From Winogradskyella sp. (GTDB taxonomy: Bacteria; Bacteroidota; Bacteroidia; Flavobacteriales; Flavobacteriaceae): DNA of 56,161 nucleotides. The stretch is from the NCBI RefSeq assembly GCF_016744625.1, contig NZ_JADGDZ010000014.1, positions 1-56,161 of the forward strand, written 5' to 3'. Every line of letters begins with the position of its first letter. Position 1 is the stretch's first letter. The position numbers were made by a program, and so were the translations under genes. Of this stretch, positions 9,111 through 18,286 are shown piece after piece. The notes under the pieces were generated by a model that was not told where the DNA came from, searched no databases, and worked only from the letters and a program-made list of their open reading frames with translations.

Positions 9111-10121
9111 TTACACATAAACTATAGTTTGAGAATATTTTACATTCTCATTCCCATGTTTCTTAATCATTATCTGAGATGGTTCAGGTGTAGGCATTTT
9201 TATATCTAACTCCAATAAATCATCCGAAAATTCGTTTAGATACCGCATCGTTAGTAATGGACTTTCTCTTGCTCTTTGATAAATTTTTTCAACTTTTGTC
9301 GAAGTGAATATATAAGCTTCTTCATTGCCAATATTTTCATTTTTAGGGCCCAAATATTGCTTACCGTTGCTATCTTCAATATTTAAGCTATCAACTGTTA
9401 TTTTTTTATCTTTAGAAACTACAATTGCATATTGCCAATAGGCTGATTCTGCAATAAAGTTAACTTTGAATAATGGCCTGTTTTTAGTTCTTAAAAACTC
9501 TAAAATAGATTCCATCTTTAAATGTAAAATACCATAACAATTATTCTTAATTCTTTCAGAAGTACCTATGAATGTCTTTAATAATTCTCCATCAATCCAT
9601 AGCTCATAAACACCTGTTTCAAAAACACTTATATTAACAGAAAGACTTACTTGATTATTTTGAGACATTTGATTAAAAATAACTTCCCCTTTACTATTCT
9701 TTATGACCACATTAACCTGAGTTCCTTCTCTGATATTTACTTGAAAAAATAAAGGTTGAACAGTCAAATAGGTATCAATTGACAGATCTTGTTCATCATC
9801 TACTACTAAAGCGTTTGTGAGGTAAAGCAAATTACTTTCTTCATTATTTGAAGGTGTATCCGTGTAGCTGTTAAAATTTAAATCTGTATTAACTAATTGA
9901 AAATAAAGATCATCAACCATCTGAAGTTCTTCCCAACTGTTAGTTGATAACTGACTACCTACATATCCACTATACTGGTTTTCCTTTTTATTTATTAGAA
10001 TATTATGATTTTTCATTACCGTTTGTGTAAATTTCATTGGTAATAATTCAAAAACGGAACATATTTCCTTATCAAAGTATTCATGCAATATTTTTAATAC
10101 AAACCAGTTCTGAAAATCCAT
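9111..10121 (-). CDS. Unknown eCIS-locus protein, beta-rich
   Basis: 336 aa, not recognised. The N-terminus (1-45) is helical (MDFQNWFVLKILHEYFDKEI). The centre (about 120-190) reads like a beta-sandwich (LFFQVNIREGTQVNVVIKNS, VSLSVNISVFETGVYELWID). The C-terminal third is also strand-rich and ends near MIKKHGNENVKYSQTIVYV. There is no signal peptide or membrane segment. It lies 2 bp after the DUF4255 cap gene and 19 bp before the sheath gene, so it is firmly part of the operon. Position next to the cap and sheath genes suggests a cap adaptor, sheath-end or surface-decoration protein. That role is inferred from location only. Confidence 0.75.
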   Translation of the reverse strand: MDFQNWFVLKILHEYFDKEICSVFELLPMKFTQTVMKNHNILINKKENQYSGYVGSQLSTNSWEELQMVDDLYFQLVNTDLNFNSYTDTPSNNEESNLLYLTNALVVDDEQDLSIDTYLTVQPLFFQVNIREGTQVNVVIKNSKGEVIFNQMSQNNQVSLSVNISVFETGVYELWIDGELLKTFIGTSERIKNNCYGILHLKMESILEFLRTKNRPLFKVNFIAESAYWQYAIVVSKDKKITVDSLNIEDSNGKQYLGPKNENIGNEEAYIFTSTKVEKIYQRARESPLLTMRYLNEFSDDLLELDIKMPTPEPSQIMIKKHGNENVKYSQTIVYV

Positions 10122-10123
10122 AA

Positions 10124-10708
10124 CTATTGTTTTTTAGCATTTCCATCTAAGCCTTTTATTGCTGGTGTTCTTTCTTTAATTCCCCTTTCTTGTATTCCTA
10201 CCATACGCACTTTATAAACAATAGATGGAACATAATTGGCACCAATACCGTTCCAGATATGATTTAACTCAGTTACTGGTACATTATATATTTCCATTGT
10301 AAGCTTTTCTATAGGTGCCTCCATGCTAGGATACTTTTCTCTTGTAAAATATGAAGTCGAATTAAACAAACTTATTATTGATGAGAGTATTTTAGAAGCC
10401 TCAATATAATTCTCAGAACTGTAATTAGCCGAGACAAGTAAGTATAAATTGAGAACCATAGGTTGCGCTATTTTAATCATGCTATTCCCATCTCTAGTAA
10501 TATGATTTACTTGTGCTTTTACTGTAGACTCTCGCTCAATATTGATAATTGAAATGACAATTTTATTATCTATATCAGAATTTAAACCTCCTCTAATACT
10601 AACAAGACTACTAGCAACTACAACTTCTGTATCCTGACTAAAGCCATACAGCATGGTCATTTCCTGATTTAAGTAACTTGTTAAAAATGTAAGTGTCTTA
10701 GAGATCAT
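10124..10708 (-). CDS. DUF4255 (Pvc16/Afp16-like) tube-terminator/cap protein
   Basis: 194 aa. The N-terminus MISKTLTFLTSYLNQEMTM, the VVASSLVSIRGG segment, IISIINIERE and the later VLNLYLLVSANYSSENYIEA fit the DUF4255 family, whose Afp16/Pvc16 members cap the distal end of tube and sheath. The C-terminus has the SIVYKVRMVGIQERG tail region. It is the first gene of the ten-gene minus-strand eCIS operon; nothing upstream for about 330 bp codes for protein. Length fits the single-domain form. Confidence 0.88.
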   Translation of the reverse strand: MISKTLTFLTSYLNQEMTMLYGFSQDTEVVVASSLVSIRGGLNSDIDNKIVISIINIERESTVKAQVNHITRDGNSMIKIAQPMVLNLYLLVSANYSSENYIEASKILSSIISLFNSTSYFTREKYPSMEAPIEKLTMEIYNVPVTELNHIWNGIGANYVPSIVYKVRMVGIQERGIKERTPAIKGLDGNAKKQ

Positions 10709-11038
10709 TTTCTATTATTTTTATTTATTAATTATGTTTTGATAATGCTAAGCAGAATTCTTAAAAACAAATTTTGAAGGTAAATATTTCACTTAATTAT
10801 AAACGCGAAAAGTCAGGACAGTATATTTTAATATGCTATCTAACTATTAAATCATTTAATTCGTTTTGCCAACAGAATTAAACACACTAGTAATAAGGGG
10901 GAAATTAAATGTACAAAATTATTTATAACTCTAACTTTTAATTACTTAAAAAATGAGTATTAGGATTGGATTTGAAAAACTTAAAATAAAAATCCCACAG
11001 CACCTATACTGTGGGATAATGAATTTAATTTATGTTAG
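10709..11038. other. Non-coding stretch between the eCIS operon and tRNA-Arg
   Basis: This stretch holds no convincing gene on either strand. On the minus strand it should contain the eCIS operon promoter. The best -7-like string I see is TACCTTCA (revcomp of 10775-10782 region), which matches TAnnTTTG only partly and has no clear -33 TTG. The right end (10981-11017) is occupied by the tRNA-Arg terminator. Confidence 0.5.
10981..11017 (-). terminator. Intrinsic terminator downstream of tRNA-Arg
   Basis: On the minus strand a 9-bp perfect stem (ATCCCACAG / CTGTGGGAT, 10992-11000 with 11009-11017) with an 8-nt loop is followed by TTTTTATTTTAA. It sits 22 bp past the tRNA-Arg 3' end and shields the eCIS operon from tRNA read-through. 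Confidence 0.85.
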
Positions 11039-11112
11039 TGACCTCGAGAGGATTCGAACCTCCAACCCTCAGAGCCGAAATCTGATATTCTATCCAGTTG
11101 AACTACGAGGCC
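11039..11112 (-). tRNA. tRNA-Arg (anticodon TCG)
   Basis: Full cloverleaf on the minus strand: acceptor GGCCTCG pairs with CGAGGTC (one G-T wobble), D arm GTTC...GAAT, anticodon stem TCAGA/TCTGA with loop TTTCGGC (anticodon TCG, reads CGA), T arm GGAGG TTCGAAT CCTCT, discriminator A. CCA is not encoded in full. Confidence 0.95.
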
Positions 11113-11120
11113 ATTTATCA

Positions 11121-11150
11121 TGAGACCTTTCGACTACGCTCAAGGTGACA
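11121..11150. repeat. Dispersed hairpin repeat, type A copy 1
   Basis: ACCTT-(TCGACTACGCTC)-AAGGT followed by GACA, between tRNA-Arg and yqeY. It shares the core TCGACTxCGCTC and the tail GTGACA with the element at 30154-30179. Confidence 0.6.
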
Positions 11151-11174
11151 TTAATTTAAATTTTAAAATTTAGC

Positions 11175-11624
11175 TTAAGACAACTTAGCTTTAACTATAG
11201 ACGAAATTGTTTTTCCATCTGCCTGTCCAGCCAACTCTTTAGAAACTATTCCCATAACTTTACCCATATCTTTCATACCTTCTGCTCCAACTTGATCTAT
11301 AGTCATTACTACAACCTTTTCAATCTCTTCTTCGCTTAGAGCTTCTGGTAAAAACTGACTAATTACTTCTGCTTGACCAATCTCTGGTAATGCTAGATCT
11401 TTACGATCTTGTTCTAAGAATATAGCAGCACTATCCTTACGTTGCTTCACCATTTTAGATAAGATTTTTATCTCTTCTTCTTCTGTAAGTTCTTCTTTAA
11501 AACCTGATGCAGTTTGGGCTAATAATATTTCTGACTTTACTGCTCTTAATGCTGCCAACGCTAATTGATCTTTTGCTTTCATTGCTGCTTTCATAGCAGT
11601 CATTACATCATCTTGTAAACTCAT
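11175..11624 (-). CDS. GatB/YqeY domain protein
   Basis: 149 aa. The sequence opens MSLQDDVMTAMKAAMKAKD and contains LAALRAVKSEILLAQ, ILSKMVKQRKDSAAIF and a C-terminal KDMGKVMGIVSKELAGQADG, all typical of the YqeY family. This family resembles the tRNA-binding tail domain of the GatB amidotransferase subunit; its own role is not settled. Length is normal. It stands alone downstream of ftsZ, behind a terminator, with a likely own promoter. Confidence 0.92.
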   Translation of the reverse strand: MSLQDDVMTAMKAAMKAKDQLALAALRAVKSEILLAQTASGFKEELTEEEEIKILSKMVKQRKDSAAIFLEQDRKDLALPEIGQAEVISQFLPEALSEEEIEKVVVMTIDQVGAEGMKDMGKVMGIVSKELAGQADGKTISSIVKAKLS

Positions 11625-11647
11625 AATTATCTTAATTTATTGAAATA

Positions 11648-11655
11648 CGAAGATA
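11648..11655 (-). promoter_or_regulatory. Candidate -7 box for yqeY
   Basis: TATCTTCG on the minus strand, one mismatch from the Bacteroidota consensus TAnnTTTG, 24 bp before the yqeY ATG. No clear -33 TTG is visible at 17-20 bp, so this is tentative. Confidence 0.4.
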
Positions 11656-11714
11656 CTAAAAAGTTTGCCATAGGTCATTGAAAGTAACTGAGGAAAACAC
11701 AAAGTTATTGTTAC

Positions 11715-11747
11715 AAAAAACCCAAAAAGTTGGAGATGCTTTTTGGG
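11715..11747 (-). terminator. Intrinsic terminator of the dcw operon, after ftsZ
   Basis: On the minus strand the stem CCCAAAAAG / CTTTTTGGG (11739-11747 with 11721-11729) is followed by TTTTTTG. It lies 41 bp past the ftsZ stop, marking the 3' end of the cluster. Confidence 0.82.
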
Positions 11748-11787
11748 CTATGACTTCAGTGAGTTAACACAAAACTTAAATTTGCTA

Positions 11788-13725
11788 TTAATCTACGTTA
11801 TCGTGTAAAAACGAATTATTGCTTCGTAATTGTACATCGTCGTTATCATCTGTACCAACAGATAGTCGCGAAGCGCTGGTTTCAGAAGAATGCTGAGCAT
11901 CCTCTAAATTAACACCTTGTCTTTTGTAAGCAGGTTCTTTTTCGATTTCATCTATTTTGGCATTATTAAATTTATAGTTGAAATCTTTCATTTTTCTTCT
12001 ACGCTCATCTGCGCGTGCTATTAGCAATTCTGAAATTGGACTATTCATTGGGTCAATCTCTTCCGGAATAGCTTGTTCAATTTCTTCAACTGGTAGTACT
12101 TTCTTCTCAAAGACTATTTCTTCTTTGACCTCAGTCGCCTCTGTTTTTGTATTTATCGAAGATTCAAAAGTTTCAAAATCATCAAGCGCATATCGCTTCT
12201 CACCGTCTTCATTAACTTCAGTAACTGAAATAATCTCAATAGGTTCATTAACATCCATATCCTTAACCTCTTCATCTAAACTAAAGAACATTTTTTCTTC
12301 TTGAGACTCTGGTTCTTCAACTTGTTCAGGCTCTTTATTAGATAATGGTAAATCAAAAGTTAATGTGATTTGCTCCTCTTGCTCAACTTCAATTGTTTCA
12401 GCTTTGTTTTCTATAGGTGTAATAACAAATTCTTCTGGTTGTACTTCAACCTGGGACTTAGTATCTAATACTTCATCATAAACGACATTCATATTACGTA
12501 AAAGCTCTGTAGTTGGAATCAAATCCATACTAGAACTAGTTTCAAGTTTTGCTTCAATTTCAACCTCATCTTCATCAACTAACGTATGACGCACAATTGG
12601 AGTTTCCTTTACTTCTTCTAATACAATATCTGGTGTAATAATTGCTGGTTCTCTTTCTTGTGTACTAATCTCTTCTTCAGTTGTTTCACCTAAAGCATGA
12701 ATCACTTTCTTAGTTTCTGTATTAGAAATTTCATTCTGCTGATCGATATCAAATCCTGTAGCAATAATGGTTACTGCAATGGATTCTTGTAACGATTCAT
12801 CTTCACCAACACCCATAATTATGTTAGCACCATGACCTGCTTCATTTTGTATATGATCGTTAATCTCACCTATTTCATCAATAGTAATCTCTTGCGAACC
12901 AGAAACGATAAGCAATAGTACGTTCTTAGCTCCTGTAATTTTATTATCGTTTAACAATGGTGAATCTAAAGCTTTCATAATAGCTTCTTGTGCTCTAGTC
13001 TGACCCGAAGCTTCTGCTGATCCCATTATCGCTGTTCCACTATTACTTAACACCGTTTTTGCATCACGTAAATCAATGTTTTGTGTATAGTGATGTGTTA
13101 TTACTTCTGCAATACCTCTCGAAGCTGTAGATAGAACTTCATCTGCTTTAGAAAAACCTGCTTTAAAGCCAAGGTTGCCATAAACTTCACGTAACTTATT
13201 ATTATTTATAACAACTAAAGAATCTACATGCTGACGCAGTTTTTCAATACCACGTTGTGCTTGTTCGTTACGCATTTTACCTTCAAACTGAAAAGGCATA
13301 GTAACAATACCAACTGTAAGAATATCTAGTTCCTTGGACATTTTTGCAATGACTGGTGCTGCACCAGTACCTGTACCACCACCCATTCCTGCGGTAATAA
13401 ATACCATTTTAGTATTGGTGTCTAACATTCTACGGATATCTTCTAAACTCTCTACAGCTGCTTGTTCACCAACATCTGGATTTGCACCTGCGCCTAACCC
13501 TTCGGTTAAAGCGACACCCAACTGAATTTTGTTAGGAACACCACTATTTTGAAGCGCCTGAGCATCGGTGTTACAAATCACAAAATCCACACCTTTGATA
13601 CCTTGTTGAAACATGTGATTAATGGCATTGCTACCACCTCCTCCAACACCTATAACTTTTATAACGTTAGATTGATGTTTAGGTAAATCAAATGAGATAT
13701 TTCCAAATTCGTTGCTATTACTCAT
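11788..13725 (-). CDS. ftsZ: Cell division GTPase FtsZ
   Basis: Tubulin-like GTPase that forms the Z-ring. Residues 20-330 are the GTPase and polymerisation domains: GVGGGGSNAINHM (26-38), the tubulin signature GGGTGTGAA (115-123), and the NxDxxD-type T7 region near FNxADEVL. At 645 aa it is far longer than E. coli FtsZ (383 aa). The extra is a Glu/Val-rich acidic linker of about 250-300 residues, followed by a conserved tail ending NNSFLHDNVD that should bind FtsA. Long linkers like this are usual in flavobacteria. Last gene of the dcw cluster, 73 bp after ftsA. Confidence 0.97.
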   Translation of the reverse strand: MSNSNEFGNISFDLPKHQSNVIKVIGVGGGGSNAINHMFQQGIKGVDFVICNTDAQALQNSGVPNKIQLGVALTEGLGAGANPDVGEQAAVESLEDIRRMLDTNTKMVFITAGMGGGTGTGAAPVIAKMSKELDILTVGIVTMPFQFEGKMRNEQAQRGIEKLRQHVDSLVVINNNKLREVYGNLGFKAGFSKADEVLSTASRGIAEVITHHYTQNIDLRDAKTVLSNSGTAIMGSAEASGQTRAQEAIMKALDSPLLNDNKITGAKNVLLLIVSGSQEITIDEIGEINDHIQNEAGHGANIIMGVGEDESLQESIAVTIIATGFDIDQQNEISNTETKKVIHALGETTEEEISTQEREPAIITPDIVLEEVKETPIVRHTLVDEDEVEIEAKLETSSSMDLIPTTELLRNMNVVYDEVLDTKSQVEVQPEEFVITPIENKAETIEVEQEEQITLTFDLPLSNKEPEQVEEPESQEEKMFFSLDEEVKDMDVNEPIEIISVTEVNEDGEKRYALDDFETFESSINTKTEATEVKEEIVFEKKVLPVEEIEQAIPEEIDPMNSPISELLIARADERRRKMKDFNYKFNNAKIDEIEKEPAYKRQGVNLEDAQHSSETSASRLSVGTDDNDDVQLRSNNSFLHDNVD

Positions 13726-13798
13726 ATTAATTGTGATTAAGGGATTTTATATATTTTAAATTTTTTCTTTTTATTCTATGACCAAATCGAGATTTGTC

Positions 13799-15130
13799 CT
13801 ACTCTGCGTTATCTAAAAATTCTTTAACACGCTCTGTCAACTTGTCTAAAAATGAACGACGTTCTGCTTTTGGTTCTTCTACGACCACTTCATTTTCAGC
13901 ATCCATTGATTGCTCTGCTTCTAAAACCGTATCTAATTCTTCTTCAACTTCTTCTGCTCTCTTACGATCTTGACGCTTTAAGCCATCCATTACTAATCCA
14001 ACTGCTGTCGCAAATAATGGACTTGCAATATCTTCATCACTATCACCAGCTAAATGCTCATTAGGATAACCGATTCTTGTATCCATACCAGTGATATATT
14101 CTACCAACTGTTTTAAATGCTTTAATTGACTTCCACCACCTGTTAAAACAATGCCTGCAATAAGTTTTTTCTTTTGCTCTTCGTGACCGTAATTCTTTAT
14201 TTCTACATACACTTGTTCAACAATCTCAACAACTCTAGCATGGATTATTTTAGACAAGTTTTTTAGTGTGATCTCTTTAGGTTCTCTACCTCTTAATCCA
14301 GGAATAGAAACAATTTCATTATCCTTGTTTTCGCCTGGCCAAGCAGAACCGAATTTCATTTTTAAAAGTTCCGCTTGCTTTTCGATGATAGAGCAACCTT
14401 CTTTTATATCTTCAGTAATGACGTTTCCACCAAATGGAATAACAGCTGTATGTCTTATAATACCATCCTTAAAAACTGCTAAATCTGTTGTTCCACCACC
14501 TATATCAATTAAAGCTACTCCTGCTTCTTTCTCCTCTCTGCTCAATACTGCATTTGCAGAAGCCAAAGGCTCTAGCGTAATACCTTCAAGTTGCAAACCA
14601 GAACTCTTTACACATCGTCCAATATTTCTAATGGATGATACTTGACCAACTACGACATGAAAATTAGCTTCAAGTCTTCCACCATACATACCAATAGGTT
14701 CTTTAATTTCAGCTTGACCATCGACTTTAAATTCTTGAGGTAATACATGAATAATCTCTTCACCAGGAAGCATTACCAATTTATGTACTTGGTTAATTAA
14801 ACGATCTATATCATTTTCATCAATTACCAATTCAGAATTATCTCTTGTGATGTAATCGCTATGTTGTAAACTACGTATATGCTGACCTGCAATACCTACA
14901 GTAACTTCTTCAATTCTTTCCGAAGCTGCTGCTTCTGCTTCTTGCACAGCCTGCTGAATAGACTGAATCGTTTGAGTAATATTATTTACCACACCACGAT
15001 GCACTCCCATACTTTTGGATTTACCCACACCAAGAATTTCAACTTTACCGTACTCGTTCTTGCGACCAATCATGGCCACAATTTTTGTGGTTCCTATATC
15101 TAAACCTACCGAAATGTTATGATTTTCCAT
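13799..15130 (-). CDS. ftsA: Cell division protein FtsA
   Basis: 443 aa, actin-like ATPase tethering FtsZ to the inner membrane. Phosphate-1 motif is VGLDIGTTKIVAMIG (8-22), phosphate-2 is GVALIDIGGGTTDLAVF, and the adenosine motif is GIVLTGGGSQLKHL. The C-terminus RRSFLDKLTERVKEFLDNAE is an amphipathic helix that fits the membrane-targeting sequence. A charged segment (about 385-425, Glu-rich) separates it from the core. It starts 3 bp after the ftsQ stop, so the two are translationally close. Confidence 0.96.
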   Translation of the reverse strand: MENHNISVGLDIGTTKIVAMIGRKNEYGKVEILGVGKSKSMGVHRGVVNNITQTIQSIQQAVQEAEAAASERIEEVTVGIAGQHIRSLQHSDYITRDNSELVIDENDIDRLINQVHKLVMLPGEEIIHVLPQEFKVDGQAEIKEPIGMYGGRLEANFHVVVGQVSSIRNIGRCVKSSGLQLEGITLEPLASANAVLSREEKEAGVALIDIGGGTTDLAVFKDGIIRHTAVIPFGGNVITEDIKEGCSIIEKQAELLKMKFGSAWPGENKDNEIVSIPGLRGREPKEITLKNLSKIIHARVVEIVEQVYVEIKNYGHEEQKKKLIAGIVLTGGGSQLKHLKQLVEYITGMDTRIGYPNEHLAGDSDEDIASPLFATAVGLVMDGLKRQDRKRAEEVEEELDTVLEAEQSMDAENEVVVEEPKAERRSFLDKLTERVKEFLDNAE

Positions 15131-15133
15131 AGT

Positions 15134-15853
15134 TTACTTTTTGGTGCATATCACTTGTTTATCAAATTTTAGATTAACCACTTTATAGCTGTCTAAAATT
15201 TTATCTTTCATCGCTTTTTGATAAAAGACTTTGAAATTATTTATTTTCTTTTCGAGATTATTTAACGTTCCTAAATGAACTGTAAAATCACTCTTTCTAA
15301 TTTTAAAATCAATGGTTGCATTGTCATTTTGACGAATCTCAATAACATGCTTTCTTAAGAATTCATCTTCATCAACAGTCTTTGCAAATTGAAAAACTGT
15401 TTCGAGCTTATTTTTCTTAATATTTCCAGTAACGAGCGGAACTCTTGCAGAATAATTCGAAGACAAAGGCATAAAAGAACCTTCATCATCGATATAATAT
15501 GATGCATTTGTATTGACTCTTGCAATAGGTCGTTTTTGTTCGATTTCTGCGGAAAGCTCACCGTTTATTGACATAAACACTTCTGCTTTCTTTATCATTG
15601 GATTAGAATTCAGGGCAGTTTCTAATTCATTCAAATCTATAATATCTTTAGGTTGCTCCGTAACTGGTCTTTGATTTTGTATTAACAATTTACTAACAGT
15701 CGCATCTGTAATAAATAACTTGTTTTCTCCCAAGAATTTTATGTTAGATTCTGCAACTTTTCTCGCCTCATTTCTTTGATTTGAAAACGCAAACAAACCA
15801 CCGACAATAATCAGTAATCCTATGATTTTTATATAGTTATAGTTAATTCGCAA
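15134..15853 (-). CDS. ftsQ: Cell division protein FtsQ/DivIB
   Basis: 239 aa, type II membrane protein of the divisome. A single transmembrane segment (IIGLLIIVGGLFAFS, about 10-24) precedes a periplasmic POTRA-like part (ITDATVSKLLIQNQ, AEVFMSINGELSAEIEQKRP) and a beta domain containing YYIDDEGSFMPL, a pattern typical of FtsQ. Sequence conservation in this family is low, so assignment leans on gene order between murC and ftsA. Overlaps the end of murC by 11 bp. The C-terminus carries the VNLKFDKQVICTKK tail seen in Bacteroidota homologues. Confidence 0.9.
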   Translation of the reverse strand: MRINYNYIKIIGLLIIVGGLFAFSNQRNEARKVAESNIKFLGENKLFITDATVSKLLIQNQRPVTEQPKDIIDLNELETALNSNPMIKKAEVFMSINGELSAEIEQKRPIARVNTNASYYIDDEGSFMPLSSNYSARVPLVTGNIKKNKLETVFQFAKTVDEDEFLRKHVIEIRQNDNATIDFKIRKSDFTVHLGTLNNLEKKINNFKVFYQKAMKDKILDSYKVVNLKFDKQVICTKK

Positions 15854-17195
15854 TACTAAACGCTTCTTTTATATATTTTACCTCTTCCCCAATATCACCA
15901 GCTCCAATAGTTAACACCACTTCTGCATCGGATTTTTCAATTTCAGTTATCAATTCTGATCTTTGAATTAACTTTTTATTTGAATTTTCAATTTTATTTA
16001 GTAGCCATTTAGAAGTCACTCCTTCTATTGGTAATTCTCTAGCAGGATAAATATCTAACAGTAATAATTCATCGAATTGTGAAAGGCTCTCTGCAAAACC
16101 ATCTACAAAATCTCTTGTTCTCGTAAACAAGTGTGGTTGAAAAACTGCCAATACCTTTTTGTTAGGATACATTTCTCTAACAGCTTGATGTACCGCATTA
16201 ATTTCCTCAGGATGATGCGCATAATCATCTATAAACACAAAATCATCCGTTTTAATTTGATAGGTAAATCTGCGCTTTACACCTTTATAAGATGCTAAAC
16301 CCTTAGCGAGCTGATGGTGAGGGAGTCCGTATTCTACAGACATCGCCAAGGCTATTATTGCATTCGACAGATTGTGTCTACCAGGTAGGTTAAATTTGAA
16401 ATCTTTATATAATCCGTTAGGTGTTTGTACATCGAACACATAACTGCCATTTTCTATTTTTACATTTTGTGCACTATAGTCAGAATCGTCTTCAATGCCA
16501 TAAGTAATTCCATCTAGTGGCAAACCATTTCTCACAAATAGTTTCCCACTAGGTTTAATACATTCTGAAAAATCTTTGAAAGTTTTCACCAATTCATCAG
16601 CATCTCCATAAATATCTAAATGATCTGCATCCATTGAAGTTATGCAAGCAAAATCTGGTGATAAGGTTAGGAATGAACGATCAAATTCATCGGCTTCCAC
16701 AACGGTTACTTCTGTTCCGTTTAGAATTAAATTGGAATTATAATTTTCGCTGATTCCACCTAAAAATGCGGTCATAGGAACGTTGCATTCGTTAAGCAAA
16801 TGCCCGAGAATACTAGTCGTCGTCGTTTTACCATGAGTTCCTGCTACTGCAAGACAAGTCGTTTGCCTTGTAACTTCACCTAAAACAGCAGAACGCTTTA
16901 AAACTTGAAAATCATTACTTATGAAGTATGATAATTCAGAATGACTTTTCGGAATCGCAGGTGTGTAAACAATTAAAGTTGATTCAGAATTTAAATACTT
17001 TGAATCGATTTCAGAAACAGTATCATTAAAGTGGATTGTAACACCTATCTCTTGCAAAGCCTTAGTTATCTCTGTTGGTGTTTTATCATAACCCGCAACT
17101 TGCTTACCATTAGCCACAAAATAACGCGCCAAAGCACTCATACCAATACCTCCAATACCAATAAAATAGACGTTATGTATAGTGTTTAAATTCAT
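15843..17195 (-). CDS. murC: UDP-N-acetylmuramate--L-alanine ligase
   Basis: 450 aa cytoplasmic Mur ligase adding L-Ala to UDP-MurNAc. The N-terminal domain has [12 protein letters not shown] (13-24). The ATP-binding loop is [17 protein letters not shown], the central domain has EADEFDRSF and [12 protein letters not shown], and the C-terminal domain has [12 protein letters not shown] and [12 protein letters not shown]. All are MurC hallmarks. The start overlaps murG by 4 bp (ATGA type) and the end overlaps ftsQ by 11 bp, showing tight operon packing. Confidence 0.97.
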   Translation of the reverse strand: MNLNTIHNVYFIGIGGIGMSALARYFVANGKQVAGYDKTPTEITKALQEIGVTIHFNDTVSEIDSKYLNSESTLIVYTPAIPKSHSELSYFISNDFQVLKRSAVLGEVTRQTTCLAVAGTHGKTTTTSILGHLLNECNVPMTAFLGGISENYNSNLILNGTEVTVVEADEFDRSFLTLSPDFACITSMDADHLDIYGDADELVKTFKDFSECIKPSGKLFVRNGLPLDGITYGIEDDSDYSAQNVKIENGSYVFDVQTPNGLYKDFKFNLPGRHNLSNAIIALAMSVEYGLPHHQLAKGLASYKGVKRRFTYQIKTDDFVFIDDYAHHPEEINAVHQAVREMYPNKKVLAVFQPHLFTRTRDFVDGFAESLSQFDELLLLDIYPARELPIEGVTSKWLLNKIENSNKKLIQRSELITEIEKSDAEVVLTIGAGDIGEEVKYIKEAFSIAN

Positions 17196-18286
17196 TTAAC
17201 TAATAATTTTTCAACTTCATCTACAATGTCATTTGTAGCGTTAACAAGTGCCAGAGCTTCAATATTTTTACTTAAACCTGTTCTTTTCTCTTCGTTTGAT
17301 ATTAAATCTGAAAATTGATTCTGAAAGCCTGATTCTAAATCTTTCTCTCTAATTAGAATTGCTGCATTTTTATCTGCAACTGCTTTTGCATTTTTAGTTT
17401 GATGATCCTCTGCTACGTTTGGCGAAGGAATGAATATCACAGGTTTACCAACAATACACAACTCTGATACTGAAATTGCACCAGCTCTAGAAATAATAAC
17501 ATCTGCTGCTGCATAAGCCATATCCATTTCATTTAAAAACGCATGGACTTGTACATTTTTCAACTTATTATATTTCTTATACTCATTATAATAAAGCTTA
17601 CCACATTGCCAAATAAGCTGTACATTTTGACCTTGAAAAAAGTCAATATTAGTTTCGATTAATTGATTAATTCGTCTCGCTCCTAAACTTCCACCTAAAA
17701 CCAGAAGTGTATGTTTACTATGAATTAAGGTAAAAGCATCCTTCCCTTCAATATGTTTACTTTTTACTTCTAATAAATCCTTACGGATTGGGTTGCCTGT
17801 TAATCTAATTTTTTCTTTTGGAAAGAATTTCTCTAAACCGTCATAAGCCACACAAATGGTATTAACTTTTTTACTCAGAAGTTTATTTGTAATTCCTGGA
17901 TAAGAATTTTGTTCTTGAATAAGACTTGGTATCTTCCTTGACGTCGCCATTTGCAAAAGTGGCCCACTTGCAAATCCACCAGTACCAATTACTACATCTG
18001 GCTTAAACGTTTTAATGATTTTTTTAGACCTCAAAAGACTAGTCAATAACTTGAATGGAAACATTAAATTCTTTAAGGTCAATTTTCTTTGAATTCCTGA
18101 AATCCATAAGCCTTCAATCTTATAACCTGCTTGTGGCACTTTATCCATTTCCATTCTATCCGAAGCGCCAACAAACAAAAACTCGGCATCAGGATATCGC
18201 GACTTTAATTCGTCTGCAATAGCAACTGCAGGATATATATGCCCTCCTGTTCCTCCGCCTGATAATATAAATTTATAGTTGCTCAT
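17192..18286 (-). CDS. murG: UDP-GlcNAc--lipid I N-acetylglucosaminyl transferase MurG
   Basis: 364 aa GT28 glycosyltransferase that makes lipid II at the inner face of the membrane. The N-terminal loop is [20 protein letters not shown]; the second G loop is [14 protein letters not shown]; the C-terminal UDP-GlcNAc site includes [13 protein letters not shown] and [24 protein letters not shown]. Length is as expected. It shares a base with the ftsW stop and overlaps murC by 4 bp. Confidence 0.97.
   Translation of the reverse strand: MSNYKFILSGGGTGGHIYPAVAIADELKSRYPDAEFLFVGASDRMEMDKVPQAGYKIEGLWISGIQRKLTLKNLMFPFKLLTSLLRSKKIIKTFKPDVVIGTGGFASGPLLQMATSRKIPSLIQEQNSYPGITNKLLSKKVNTICVAYDGLEKFFPKEKIRLTGNPIRKDLLEVKSKHIEGKDAFTLIHSKHTLLVLGGSLGARRINQLIETNIDFFQGQNVQLIWQCGKLYYNEYKKYNKLKNVQVHAFLNEMDMAYAAADVIISRAGAISVSELCIVGKPVIFIPSPNVAEDHQTKNAKAVADKNAAILIREKDLESGFQNQFSDLISNEEKRTGLSKNIEALALVNATNDIVDEVEKLLVK

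Noticed and set aside
1979-10708. Reading the locus as a prophage or a type VI secretion system
   Set aside because: No capsid, terminase, portal, integrase or lysis genes occur, which excludes a phage; no TssJLM membrane complex or ClpV occurs. DUF4255, DUF5908, the CIS tape-measure and the AAA ATPase are eCIS markers.
11978-14645. Several plus-strand open frames opposite ftsZ and ftsA
   Set aside because: They are antisense shadows of strongly conserved genes, have biased Ser/Leu-rich composition and no family features.
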